Shown here: one piece after another, positions 43,707-54,359 of the stretch | Layout: the number at the start of each line of letters is the position of its first letter | Position numbering within the stretch: position 1 is the first letter of the stretch | From: Paralithodes platypus | Lineage: Eukaryota; Arthropoda; Malacostraca; Decapoda; Lithodidae | Length of the DNA stretch: 64,000 bases | NCBI GenBank assembly: GCA_032716605.1 | Contig: CM064492.1 | Span: 50,400,975 to 50,464,974 of the forward strand | Direction: 5' to 3' | Notes under the pieces: model-generated | What the model was told of the DNA's origin: nothing | The model's database searches: none | Seen by the model: only the letters and a program-made list of their open reading frames with translations | Position numbers and translations under genes: made by a program

Positions 43707-43917
43707 TCAGCTTCATCAGGCCAATGCCATGCACCACAAGATTTTTCCGGTCAACAATTTCTTTTCGGACGGAGAAGAGGGAGGGGGAGGAGGAAAGAGG
43801 GCGGGAAATTTCATGCAGAGGTCAAGTGATTGGTGGAGCCAAGATTGTATACTTATTTTTTTAAAAGAAATTCCCCTAATCTTTAAGTGTATATTATCAA
43901 CTTCATATGCAAGCTAG

Positions 43918-43999
<82 letters not shown>
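43918..43999. repeat. (AT)n microsatellite, ~80 bp
   Basis: Perfect AT run. Confidence 0.98.
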
Positions 44000-44004
<5 letters not shown>

Positions 44005-44179
44005 TTTATCTATATTATATTAATAAATTTGTGGACCTACTGTAAGTATGTCTCCAATCTGCAGCGTCCTCTTCACCACCACCAGGAGGAGCACACTATC
44101 GTAACTTGCGTAACGGTTGAACGGCCACAATTGTAACCATTCCTATTCCATGTCTAAATGAGTGGTTATGTTTTTTTTT

Positions 44180-44405
44180 TTATGGACCCCCTTCTTCATG
44201 CTTAGCCCTATTAGTTTTGAAATTTTAAGATATTCGACCCATTAATTTGGCGATCTTATGACCTATTGTGCCCTTTAGGTGTCTATTTTTTCTTCCTGGC
44301 GAGCAAAAGCGAGCCTTTTTTTAATAGGAGTCTTGAAGTTAGGTCTTGGGGGTATTTTGTAAAGCTTGATGGAGGTCTAGAGAACAAATTACAAACCTCC
44401 CCTTA
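44180..44405 (+). mobile_element. F2 TTAA-type MITE, internally shortened
   Basis: ccccttcttcatgcttagcc, ctggcgagcaaaagcgagcc and cttgatggaggtctagagaa, ending acctccccttag. The cggccgggacatttttctac block is missing. Confidence 0.8.
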
Positions 44406-45590
44406 GGTATGTTTCCAATCTGCAGCGCCCTCTTCACCATCACCACCAGTAGGAGGAGGACGGTACCGTAACTCACGTACCGTACCGGTTGAACGTCCAC
44501 AACAATTGTTGCCACCATTACCCCGGCTATTATCATCAGGGGGGGGGGGGGTTACTGTTATTCTGTGTGTAAAGGAGTGGTGGTCGGGGGGGGGGGGGGG
44601 GGGGGGGGACACTTCCCACGGCCCCCGATGGAAGCGAGTCAGAACGGCCACACTATTGTAAGACCACATACCCAACAACTACAATCCTAAGCAGCCTAGG
44701 TTTGGTTAAGTAGTATGGTGATTATAGGGAAAAGGCTCGCACCTTTACATTTCATATTTTTTCCTCCAGATATTGAGAGATGAGCATTTTAATGGTTTTA
44801 GTTATAATGGCAACTTGGGGGCTTTGCCCCCCTTCACCCCCCCCCCCCCCCCCCCATGACTTATTGAGATCATCATCTATGTTGCCAGCAGGAGGTTAAT
44901 ATCGATTATACTTCATAATGAAGACGTTTATAAACAGCGAGGACGTGCGAGGGAGCTCTGAGAGTGAAGAATTGTTTTTGATTAATATCGGGTTTTATAA
45001 ATGTGATCAACATTATTCTCCTACAGTGGAATATACATGAGTACAGTATAAGGATTCAATAAACCTGAATTGTCCCTAATAAATGATTTATAATAAGGCG
45101 GCGAGCCTTTTCTGAATAATTATCAGTTATATTTGGCTAGGCTTGGGTAGGTTTGGATAGCTTAGGTTAAGTTAGATTTAGTTAGGTTAATCTGAGTAAG
45201 CTTAAGTTAGGAGAGTGTGGGCGTTCTGGATTCCGGCTCATTTGGACTTGCAAACACATTAGGCCGTTCGTACAGTACCCCCCAAAATGTGATGTCGCGG
45301 AATCAAGCATATTTCGATCAATATAATTGGTATCTGCATTATCTTAGCATTAATTCATAGCTTCGGTGAGATATAGATACATGTTCCCCTCTTTATACAC
45401 CCTATTCAACACCTGACAGACATTAATAAAGCACACAGCGAGCAAAACGTAATGACAGCGGAGACATGACAAATTAGGCCGTTCGTACAGTACCCCAAAA
45501 AAGTTTCTTGATTAAGGCTGCATAGATAAATGTACATCCTATTAGGAGCGAGGCAGGTCTTTTGGGGACCCTCTCTGTTTCACTCCATTA
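44406..45590. other. Stretch with homopolymers and no gene
   Basis: Poly-G runs at 44540-44550 and 44587-44608 and poly-C at 44840-44855. A second copy of tctgcagcg(t/c)cctcttcacca occurs at 44058 and 44420. A duplicated aggccgttcgtacagtaccccc is at 45262 and 45478. Degenerate ttaggttaag motifs lie at 45160-45200. Nothing coding. Confidence 0.5.
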
Positions 45591-45639
45591 AAGGGGGATG
45601 GGCGTATTTATTTGTTCATTTATGTATCTTTGTATTATT

Positions 45640-45945
45640 TGTTCTAGTTTCTTCCATAGACCTCCACCAAACTTTAAAACAAATCCATTAGATCCCCTTT
45701 CTAGATTAACTTTTACATATTTCGGTAGAAAAATGTCCCGGCTAAAGGCCTGTTCTTCCAAAACTACAAGCTCACTATCGTTCGTCAGGAAAAAAACCGA
45801 CACCTAAATAGCACGAAAGGTCTTAATATTGACAAAGAAATGAGGCGAAAGGCCTTAGAATCGCCAAACTAATGGACCAAACATATTATAATCTGAAAAC
45901 TAATGGGGCTAAACATGAAGAAGAAGGAGGACCAGAAAAGTGACC
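45640..45945 (-). mobile_element. F2 TTAA-type MITE
   Basis: Minus-strand order: agacctccaccaaactt, tttcggtagaaaaatgtccc, agctcactatcgttcgtcag, ctaaatagcacgaaaggtct, ggggctaaacatgaagaag. The ends are eroded. Confidence 0.82.
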
Positions 45946-46027
45946 TATTAATATGTAGAATATAGGGCGCTTCACATTATTACTTTGGCGATTATTATGC
46001 GTTGTACTCCATCCAGGGGTCAAGTTT

Positions 46028-47050
46028 TTTTGCTTACCGAATAATGTACAGTTCCTTGCACTATACTCAGTTTCTTTGTTTACCGAATAATGTACAGTTC
46101 CTTGCACTATACTCAGTTTCTTTGTTTACCGAATAATGTACAGTTCCTTGCACTATACTCAGTTTCTTTTGCTTACCGAATAATGTACAGTTCCTTGCAT
46201 TATACTCAGTTTCTTTTGCTTACCGAATAATGTACAGTTCCTTGCATTATACTCAGTTTCTTTTGCTTACCGAATAATGTACAGTTCCTTGCATTATACT
46301 CAGTTTCTTTTGCTTACCGAATAATGTACAGTTCCTTGCATTATACTCAGTTTCTTTGCTTCCCGAATAATGTACAGTTCCTTGCATTATACTCAGTTTC
46401 TTTTGCTTACCGAATAATGTACAGTTCCTTGCACTATACTCAGTTTCTTTGTTTACCGAATAATGTACAGTTCCTTGCACTATACTCAGTTTCTTTGTTT
46501 ACCGAATAATGTACAGTTCCTTGCACTATACTCAGTAGTTCTTTGTTTACCGAATAATGTACAGTTCCTTGCACTATACTCAGTTTCTTTGTTTACCGAA
46601 TAATGTACAGTTCCTTGCACTATACTCAGTTTCTTTGTTTACCGAATAATGTACAGTTCCTTGCACTATACTCAGTTTCTTTGTTTACCGAATAATGTAC
46701 AGTTCCTTGCACTATACTCAGTTTCTTTGCTTACCGAATAATGTACAGTTCCTTGCACTATACTCAGTTTCTTTTGCTTACCGAATAATGTACAGTTCCT
46801 TGCACTATACTCAGTTTCTTTGCTTACCGAATAATGTACAGTTCCTTGCACTATACTCAGTTTCTTTGTTTACCGAATAATGTACAGTTCCTTGCACTAT
46901 ACTCAGTTTCTTTGTTTACCGAATAATGTACAGTTCCTTGCATTATACTCAGTTTCTTTGCTTACCGAATAATGTACAGTTCCTTGCATTATACTCAGTT
47001 TCTTTTGCTTACCGAATAATGTACAGTTCCTTGCACTATACTCAGTTTCT
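46028..47050 (+). repeat. 46-bp minisatellite, ~22 copies
   Basis: Unit ttaccgaataatgtacagtt + ccttgcactatactcagttt + ctttg, 46 or 47 bp (tttctttg versus tttcttttg). Variants at two positions (ttgcac/ttgcat, gttta/gctta) form blocks, showing expansion by multi-unit duplication. The part ttaccgaataatgtaca closely matches F2 (ctaccgaaaaatgtacaaat), suggesting the array grew from an F2 copy. Confidence 0.97.
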
Positions 47051-47628
47051 TTTCAACTGACGATAAATTGAATCCCTTAGCAACAAATTTCGTGATACTT
47101 AAGGGGAGGCAGTTGTTTTTTCGAGTCCTCCTCCTCGCTCATGTTTAGCCCCATTAGTTATGAGATTTCAAGACATTCGCCCCATTAGTTTTGCGATATT
47201 CAGACCTTTTGCCCCGTTTATTCTTTGCCAATATTAAAACCTTTCGTGCCATTTAGGTGTCTTTTTTTTCCTGGCGAGCGATAGCGAACCTGTATTTGAA
47301 GAGGAATCGGCTTTCGGCCGGGACATTTCTCAACCGAAAAATGTACAAATGTATATTTAAGGGGGGTTTTGTGTTTTTTTTTTAAAAGTTTGATGGAGGT
47401 TTAGAGAGCAAACTAAACCCCTTCCTTAAACCATTGAGCCGAACCAGTAAATTATGCTGCACAATACCGTCTGAGCTCCCTTAATGGAAAAATATGAAAC
47501 TACTATGTGCCTGCTTCATATTAAAACCAATCATACATCATTAATTAGCACCATATTTCACTACACAATCTTCAAAATAACTGAGCTCACTTGATGGGAA
47601 CTTTGTAATTTACTGTCAGTTAAAAAAA
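47050..47628. mobile_element. F5 foldback element with F2 insertion
   Basis: Left end ttttcaactgacgataaatt, right end gtaatttactgtcagttaaa, inverted. Contains gcaccatatttcactac and cttgatgggaactttg, shared with 53107-53803. The F2 copy 47099-47429 lies inside, at TTAA. Confidence 0.65.
47099..47429 (+). mobile_element. F2 TTAA-type MITE
   Basis: TTAAGGGGAGGCAG start and aaccccttccTTAA end, with all F2 blocks in between, including ctggcgagcgatagcgaacc. 331 bp. Confidence 0.88.
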
Positions 47629-47642
47629 TATATATATAGTAT

Positions 47643-47826
47643 AGTTCCGTTCCTCTGCGAGATATTATTTACGGAAGTCAAAATAGTATGATTGAATTTA
47701 GAGTGTAGTATCTTATGCAACAGTTGCATAAGAAGTTTAATTAACTACTACATAGCAAGGATCTCTCCTATTTCAATAATACTATTTTGACGTTCATAAA
47801 TAAAGTCTCAGAGTGGAACGAAACTT
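47643..47826. mobile_element. F4 foldback element
   Basis: gttccgttcctctgcgagat at the left faces gtctcagagtggaacgaaac at the right. Inner segments aagtcaaaatagtatgattg and caataatactattttgacg also pair. 184 bp. A second copy at 62745-63165 is interrupted by a LINE tail. Confidence 0.75.
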
Positions 47827-47934
47827 GTGCAGGGTATAGAACATATTTATCTTAAAAGGGGTCTGGGGACTATATTTGTTGATTTTATTTTGCATTTATT
47901 TATTTTTGTATTCATTTTTTATTATGTACTGTAT

Positions 47935-48004
47935 TTATTTATTTTGTATTTGTTGTTATTATTATTGTTATTATTATTATCTATATTATTATTATTATTT
48001 TGTA

Positions 48005-48062
<58 letters not shown>
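47935..48062. repeat. (TTA)n and (TA)n microsatellites
   Basis: TTA/ATT trinucleotide repeats (47955-48041), then a TA run and poly-T/poly-G to 48080. The Tyr/Ile-rich frames here are artefacts. Confidence 0.95.
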
Positions 48063-48070
<8 letters not shown>

Positions 48071-48199
48071 TTGGGGGGGGGTATATTTTGCATAGGGGGA
48101 TAAAAAAAATGCATTGGTCGAAAATGGCTAAAGCAATCAAATCTTCAATATTAATTAAACCAAATGAAAATAACCTTCAAAATGTCGCACCACATAGTG

Positions 48200-48379
48200 T
48201 TAACCTTTCCTAAACAATTGTATTCAGCTTAGGAAGGATGATTGTCTACTTATCAAAAGGCTACAGGCTATCTCAATTAATTCTTTTAGCTACCATACAC
48301 CCTTCCTAAGCTTCATAAAATTTGTCAAAATGTAGCTAGAATAATATTGTATAGACGTCGCTGGTACAGAAGGGGTTAA
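48200..48379 (+). mobile_element. F1 TTAA-type MITE
   Basis: TTAACCTTTCC start and gtcgctggtacagaaggggTTAA end. Halves pair through tattcagcttaggaaggat and atccttcctaagcttcataa-like sequence. 180 bp, slightly deleted at the left end. Confidence 0.82.
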
Positions 48380-48436
48380 ACTTCTCTAAATCACCTGCAA
48401 ATACTAATTCTGGCCCAGTCCGAGCCCTTGAGCAGT

Positions 48437-48790
48437 TTAAGGGGAGATTTCCACTTGAGGGACTTTATTCTTGACCCCTTTCTCCCTCATGTCTAGCCCC
48501 ATTGCTTTTGAGATTTTAAGACGTTTGCCCCATTAGTTTGGTGATTTTAAGAATTTCCGCCTCATTATGTCAATTTTAAGACCTTTTGTGCATTTAGGTG
48601 TCGATTTTATCCTGGCGAGCGATAGCGAGCCTGTAATTTAAGAGTAACCGGCCTTTGGTTAGAGTAACCGGCCTTTGGCCGGGAAATTTTTCTACCGAAA
48701 AATGTACAAATTTATTCTGAAAGGGGGTCAAAGGGGTAACATTTTAAGATTACTGGAAGAGTAGGAAACAAACTAAAAACCTCCCCTTAA
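48437..48790 (+). mobile_element. F2 TTAA-type MITE
   Basis: TTAAGGGGAGATTTCC start and acctccccTTAA end. The block taaccggcctttgg is tandemly duplicated at 48645-48680. Its right TTAA is also the left TTAA of the next F1 copy. Confidence 0.88.
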
Positions 48791-48900
48791 CTCGTTCAAT
48801 ACCGGTGACGTCCTTTTCATTTTTTTTCTGGTAACTATTAGACGATTTTAGTCAGCTTAGGAAGTACGTCTGCCAATTGAAAGGCTACAGACTGTCTCCA
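48787..48900 (+). mobile_element. F1 TTAA-type MITE, cut by the assembly gap
   Basis: TTAACTCGTTCAATACCGGTG, then attagacgattttagtcagc and taggaagtacgtctg, ending at the N run. Its right half is missing. Confidence 0.8.
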
Positions 48901-49000
48901 NNNNNNNNNNNNNNNNNNNNNNNNNNNNNNNNNNNNNNNNNNNNNNNNNNNNNNNNNNNNNNNNNNNNNNNNNNNNNNNNNNNNNNNNNNNNNNNNNNNN
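48901..49000. other. Assembly gap (100 N)
   Basis: Exactly 100 N, a conventional scaffold gap of unknown true length. The left side is an F1 copy and the right side the interior of a LINE. Confidence 0.99.
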
Positions 49001-49143
49001 GAGCGGTGTGAGAGGAACCTCCCCACACATGTGAACCATACACAATACAAGGACGCACTATGCCCCTGTACAGAGCAAGAAGCTGTGCAGGGGTAAAGAA
49101 CCCCCTAAGGCGGTTGAGCACACCCAGCTTCTGGGAGGCTGCC

Positions 49144-50390
49144 TTAGCAAGACTGGTAATATGGTCCTTCCAAGTGAGAGCAGAAGAAAAAAGAGACACC
49201 AATAATATTGAAAGAAGATGAAGGATTGATTTTTGTATTGTTGAAGAATAAGGGATAGTCCGCAGGGAGTTCCTGACGGGTAGATAGATGGAGAAATTGG
49301 GTTTTGGAAGCATTAAAGGTAACAAGGTTGTCTCTGCCCCAATTGGAGATAGTAGTTAGATCAGAATTAAAGTGTTCTATGGCTTCATTCCGTTTGTCGT
49401 TGAGGAATTGCTGGCTTGGGCGTCCTGAAAAACTAATGGAGTAGTGTAAGGTGGAGTTGTCTGCGTATGAATGGATAGGAATTGAGGTACAGTTGAGAAG
49501 GTCATTTATAAACATTAGAAAGATAATAAGAGATAGGACAGAGCCCTGAGGAACACCGGAGTTTATAGGGTGAGGAAGTGAGCGATGGCCATCCACAACC
49601 ACAGCTATGGAACGGAAGAGGAAATTAGAGACACAGGCACAGATGGAGGGATATAAACCGAAGGATGGTAGTTTAGATATTAAAGATTTGTACCAGACTC
49701 TATCGAAGGCTTTATATATGTCCAGTGCAATAGAAAAAGTCTCACCGAAGTCCCGGAAAGGAGGATGACCAAGAGTTAGTAATATATGAACGAAGATCAC
49801 CAGTGGAGCGACTCTTAAGGAAGCCATACTGGCGATCTGAGAGCAGATTATGAGAAGAGAAATGCTTAAGAAATTTGGAAGCGAGAATAGTTTCAAAAAC
49901 TTTAGAATGACAAGAGATGAGAGCAATTGGACGATAGTTTGAGGATTGAGAGCGGTCACCTTTCTTTGGGACAGGTTGAATGTGAGCAAATATTCAGCAT
50001 GAAGGGAAGACGTTAGAGGATAGACAGAGACGAAGGAGTTTGCCTAGGCAGGGAGTCAGCATGGAAGCACAGTTTTTGAGAACAACAGGAGGAACACCAT
50101 CCGGACCATAAGCCTTATTAGGATTAAGCCCAGAGAGGGTAGAAAGTACATCTTTAGAAGAGATTAGGATATTAGGCATAAGTAAGAGAGAGGAGAGTGG
50201 AGAGGGAGGAATAGCACCGGAATCATTCAAGGTGGAGTTTCTAGCAAAAGTTTGAGCGAAGAGTTTAGCTTTGTCAGAGGAAGAAGTGATGGTTGTGCCA
50301 TCAGAGTGGAAAAGGGGAGGGAAAAACGCGGAAGAGAAATTGTCGGAGAGGTTTTTGGCTAGATGCCAGAAAGCTTGGGAAGAGCTAGCT
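49144..50390 (-). pseudogene. Jockey-like LINE RT, mutated
   Basis: The upstream frame gives LNPNKAYGPDGVPPVVLKNC. A stop follows VFPSC, then, still in that frame, AHIQPVPKKGDRSQSSNYRP. A frameshift near 49800 leads to IALDIYKAFDRVWYKSLISK (motif A region), INSGVPQGSVLSLIIFLMF and HSYADNSTLH. The catalytic YADD box reads YADN. With the stop, the frameshifts (another near 50395) and the altered box, it is inactive. C-terminal WKDHITSLAKAASQKLGVLN and YGSHVWGGSSHTA lie in a third frame at 49190-49005. Confidence 0.87.
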
Positions 50391-50799
50391 AGAGTTGGAT
50401 AGTTCAGTGCATTTATTATTGATGAAAGAGTGTTTGGCAAGTCGACGAACAGATTTGGCTTGATTCCGGGCAGAAACATATGAAGAATGAGAGTCTTGAG
50501 TTTTAAGGCGTCGGTACCGTTTGAATGCTTCCTCTTTATTGCGGACAGCAGTAGAACAGGCGTGAGTAAACCAAGATTTTTTAGCATTAGTCTGAGAGAA
50601 AGAGAATGGAATGTATACTTCCATGCCCGATAGGATTACCTCGGTAATGCATCCAGCACTCTCCGAGGGTCCCCGGCCACGGAAGCAGAAATCATTCCAT
50701 GGGAAATCAAAGAAGTATTGCCGGAGAGCCTCCCAGTCGGCAGCGCCGAAGTGCTACAAGCGCCGCCGGCTTGGAGGATCCGGTGGTCGTACTGGAGAG

Positions 50800-51500
50800 A
50801 TAGGATAGGTGACAGAGATAAGTTTATGGTTAGAGGAGCCCAAAGGAGAGAAAAGATCAACAGTATAAGAAGAAGGGTTAGAAGTTAGAAACAAGTCAAG
50901 AATGTTGGGCCGACCTCCGATGTGATCCGGGATACGGGTGGGTTGCTGAACTAACTGCTCTAGGTCATTTAGGATAGAAAAGACGTAGGCTTGTTCACCA
51001 GCTGGGTCAATAGTGTGAGAGGAGAGCCATTGGCGGTGGTGAACTTTGAAATCTCCTAAGATGGAGATTTCTGAGAAAGGAAAAATGGATAGAATGTGTT
51101 CTACTGTAGAGTTTAAATAGTCAAAGAATTTGAGAAAGTTGGTAGAGGTAGGTCAAAGATAGACAGCACAGAAATATTTAGTAAGAGAATGACAGGAAAG
51201 TTTGAGCCATAAAGTTGAGAATTCAGAGGAGTCGAAATCGGGAACACGAGAGCAAGTGAGTTTGTTGTGCACATATGCACAACATCCGGCTTTGGCTTTG
51301 AAACTAGGATAGAGAAACTAGGAGGATACAGAGAAGGGGCTGCTGGATGTTGCTACAGACACCTGAGTTGCGGTGAGGAAGAGAAGATCAGGTTTGTAGG
51401 AGGAGAGATGGTGTTCAACAGAGTGAAAGTTAGAGGAAAGTCCGCGAATGTTGCAGAAATCAATAGAAAGAGTAACAGGCCGAGGTCCAGGTAATTTTGT
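50800..51500 (-). pseudogene. LINE endonuclease domain, mutated
   Basis: Minus-strand translation gives SIDFCNIRGLSSNFHSVEHH and PDLLFLTATQVS, where the family has a catalytic glutamate (FLTET) but here reads A. Later come [22 protein letters not shown] (usually GDFN) and [15 protein letters not shown] (usually SDH). Three key residues are changed and at least one stop interrupts it, so the nuclease is dead. It should cut target DNA to prime reverse transcription. Confidence 0.82.
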
Positions 51501-51959
51501 GGGGTTGTCAGGGGATGGTCGGTCGGGTGTGGGGGCATTTATGGTCCCCCCTTGGGGACTCCGAGGCTGGGCTAAAATTAATAATTTTTTAAAATTTTGG
51601 TGTGGAGGAATGAAGTGTGGAGTGCATGTCTAGTGTAGTGAAGTGGATAGGAAGAGAAGGTGTTTGTGAGAGCTAGCTGGGTTGCTCTCAGTGTAAATGA
51701 GGCACAAAGAAAATCAGTAAGAGAGGCCAAGCAAATGAAACAGGAGTTCCAGCGACTCTTTATCACATGCCTATAACCTCACCTGGGTCTAGCCCTGATC
51801 GATTGGTGCCTACAATCTCCCCACAAATGTCGAGGGAAACAGTACTTGTGTGATACCGGCTTTACAGGCGACAGTGTGTGTGTGTGTGTGTGGGTGTGTT
51901 TGTTATTTTTTTGGTATGAAGATGTGTCATGAAGGTTGTGTGTGTGTGTGTAGCGAAAA

Positions 51960-52570
51960 TTTGTTTTTGTAGTGTGGTTAGATGCGGTGTTTGTCGAAAA
52001 GTATGTGGTTGTAGTGTATTCAGATGCGGTGCTACTGTGTGTTATGTAGTGAGAAGTTTGTTGTTGTAGTGTGTTCAGATGTGGTCTTGTGTGTTCTGTA
52101 GTGAGATGTTTGTTGTTCTAGTGTGTTCAGATGTTATGCCGTTGTGTGTTCTGTAGTGAGAAGTTTGTTGTTCTAGTGTGTTCAGATGTGGTATTGGTGT
52201 GTGTTCTGTAGTGAAAAGTTTGTTGTTGTAGTGTGTTCAGATGTGGTCTTGTGTGTTCCGTAGTGAAAAGTTTGGTGTTGTAGTGTGTTCAGATGTGGTC
52301 TTGTGTGTTCCGTAGTGAAAAGTTTGGTGTTGTAGTGTGTTCAGATGTGGTCTTGTGTGTTCCGTAGTGAAAAGTTTGGTGTTGCAGTGTGTTCAGATGT
52401 GGTATTGTTGTGTGTTCTGTAGTGAGAAGTTTGTTTTTGTAGTGTGTTCAGATGTGTGTGTGTTTTGTAGTGAGAAGTTTGTTGTTGTGTTCCGTAGTGA
52501 GAAGCTTGGTGTTGCAGTGTTCTTAGATGCGGTGTTTTTCTGTATTTTGTAGTGAGAAGTTAGTTGTCAC
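51960..52570 (+). repeat. ~50-bp minisatellite, about 11 copies
   Basis: Unit theme agtgtgttcagatgtggt + cttgtgtgttctgtagtgag + aagtttgttgttgt, with length variants of 46-57 bp. Preceded by a GT run at 51876-51895. Confidence 0.92.
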
Positions 52571-52825
52571 AGTGTGGTCAGATGTGATGCAGTTGTGTGC
52601 TATATAGCTGTCACAAATAAATGTAGAAGTAACCCTGTTTTTGTTGTATTTCAGCTTCTAAAACACCTCTTCTTTGGACACACACCCTCTCTCAACCAAT
52701 GCATTGAACAGATTGATATAAGTAAATGTCGTAAGCTCATGGAAGCGTCTGGCAACAAGCGGAGCGGCTTGATGCTACCAGCTCAGCCAGTAATACCAAA
52801 AAATACGTCACCCGCAGTGAAGGTG

Positions 52826-53037
52826 TTAACACCTTCTGTACCGGCGACGTATTTTAAGTTTTATTCTACCTACATCTAGACGATTTGATGAAGCTTAGCA
52901 ATGATATTTGATAACTAAAAGAATGAATTGAGATGGTCTGTAGCCTTTTAATTGGTAGACATCCTTCCTAAACTGAATAAAATCGTCTAATAGTTGCCTG
53001 AATATAATTAAAAGGATGTCACCGGTACAGGAAGGTT
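52826..53037 (+). mobile_element. F1 TTAA-type MITE
   Basis: TTAACACCTTCTGTACCGGCG start. The right end gtcaccggtacaggaaggTTA has lost the last base of TTAA. Halves pair through ctacatctagacgatttgat and ataaaatcgtctaatag. Confidence 0.85.
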
Positions 53038-53106
53038 ACTTTTGAACCTTAAATCATGTCTGTTTAAGAATATTTTTGTTCTCCCTAATAACTAACTCTG
53101 TTTATT

Positions 53107-53149
53107 TTCAACTGGCGATAATTTGAATCCTTTAGTAGCTACTTTCTTG

Positions 53150-53184
<35 letters not shown>

Positions 53185-53803
53185 CTATATTCCAACTACT
53201 CCCTCTCGGGCATAGGCTGAGAGCCTGTACATTCCACCGCCCAACACGGTGAAGCCCGTGAGGTCTTGTTCCAGTCTGGGGAGTGAGACATGCGAAGCAT
53301 CCATCATGGCTCGAAGCAGCTCCATCTCTGAAGCCGCCGGTTGCTTCGCTCAAGTGCTTCACCGTCTCACCCTCCAGACTCAGACCCTCACTCTCAGAAC
53401 GCCACCTATTGAGCAGTGAACTCACTAGGCATTGTCCCCCTGTAACATATTTTGAATATGGGAATATTCATACAGTGTTATTTAATCAGGGAACAACGAG
53501 GGTATTTTTTTGGCATTTCGGTGGGCTTTGTGGTAATGCACTGATACTAGGTACAGCACAAATTCAATCCCAATAATATCTTCCCATTGACATATCGGGA
53601 TTTGAACCCGGGTCCATTGGATTACCAATCCAGTGGCATGACCACTCCACCACACCTCCCCTTAATGCAACATTTTTTAAAGTACTATGCCTCTCCATCA
53701 TATTAAGATCTCGTATGTATAATCAGCACCATATTTCACTACCAAATCTTCAAAATAACCGAAAAATCTTGATGGGAACTTTGCAATTTACCGCCAGTTG
53801 AAA
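53107..53803. mobile_element. F5 foldback element interrupted by a SINE
   Basis: ttttcaactggcgataattt at the left faces caatttaccgccagttgaaa at the right. Shares gcaccatatttcactac and cttgatgggaacttt with 47050-47628. The SINE at 53154-53655 sits inside, next to a cctccccTTAA remnant. Confidence 0.65.
53154..53655 (-). mobile_element. tRNA-Thr-derived SINE, copy 1
   Basis: Minus strand begins tgtggtggagtggtcatg (A-box-like tggtggagtgg), then an anticodon-like loop ttggtaa (GGT) and B box ggttcaaatcc. A ~400-bp body follows with ctggaacaagacctcacggg, ending in catagaaaaaa-type poly-A (poly-T at 53153-53184). The copy at 58085-58620 matches throughout. Confidence 0.88.
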
Positions 53804-53825
53804 AGAAACGGAGTATAGAGAGAAG

Positions 53826-54045
53826 ACCACTTGCGAGTTTCAACCTATAAAGAAGTTGGAGCCGTGAACATCAAATATAAACGAAAATGTAATACTAATG
53901 AAGGTTTATGATAGATAGGAAGTATGTTGAATTGAGTTTTTATATAATTGTGAATTTACTACAACCGTATTTGTGCTGGTAAATCTGCTTAATATCAATG
54001 TCTACAGCTCCAACTTCCTTATAGAACGAAAACACGCCCACTCAA
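53826..54045. mobile_element. Foldback TTAA-type element, eroded copy
   Basis: ccacttgcgagtttcaacct at the left faces acttccttatagaacgaaa at the right. The same structure as the adjoining 54046-54269 copy, in tandem. Confidence 0.7.
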
Positions 54046-54269
54046 TTAACCACTTGCGAGTTTCGTTCTATAAGGAAGTTGGGGCCGTAGACATTGATAT
54101 TAAACATAAATACAATAATAATGTAGGTTTCTGATGGATATATGGAATGTTGAAATTGTTTTTTATGTATTTATATATGTACTACGACCGTATTTTAGCT
54201 GTAAATGATGTTAAATATCGTTGTCTACAGCTCCAACTTCTTTACAGAACGAAACTCACAAGTGGTTAA
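54046..54269. mobile_element. Foldback TTAA-type MITE with ~54-bp TIRs
   Basis: TTAACCACTTGCGAGTTTCG...ttctataaggaagttggggc at the left; its complement with few changes ends gaaactcacaagtggTTAA at the right. Both TTAA copies intact. 216 bp, non-coding. Confidence 0.9.
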
Positions 54270-54359
54270 TTTCTCTCGCCTCCCACTCTCCCCACACTCA
54301 AGAAACAACTGAAGGGCTATACCAACTATATAACTTTAAAGAGAGCCCACCTCGCTTGT

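Larger units (their letters stand above)
49001..51545 (-). mobile_element. Jockey-like LINE with endonuclease and RT, decayed
   Basis: Minus strand. From the 5' side: apurinic endonuclease domain (about 51500-50800), a linker, RT (about 50390-49150) and the start of the C-terminal region, which enters the gap. 49001-49045 is nearly identical to 37903-37940. 51546-51790 may be its 5' UTR, but the boundary is not defined. Confidence 0.85.

Noticed and set aside
46028..47050. CRISPR array
   Set aside because: The whole 46-bp unit repeats with no variable spacers, in eukaryotic DNA.
47827..48213. Tyr/Ile/Leu-rich membrane-protein-like frame
   Set aside because: It is the TTA/TA microsatellite in translation.
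48838..49050. Frames running through the N run
   Set aside because: They contain unknown residues and join unrelated repeats across the gap.
53585..53655. Functional tRNA-Thr gene
   Set aside because: Same reasoning: two SINE copies with ~400-bp bodies and poly-A; the anticodon stem is imperfect.
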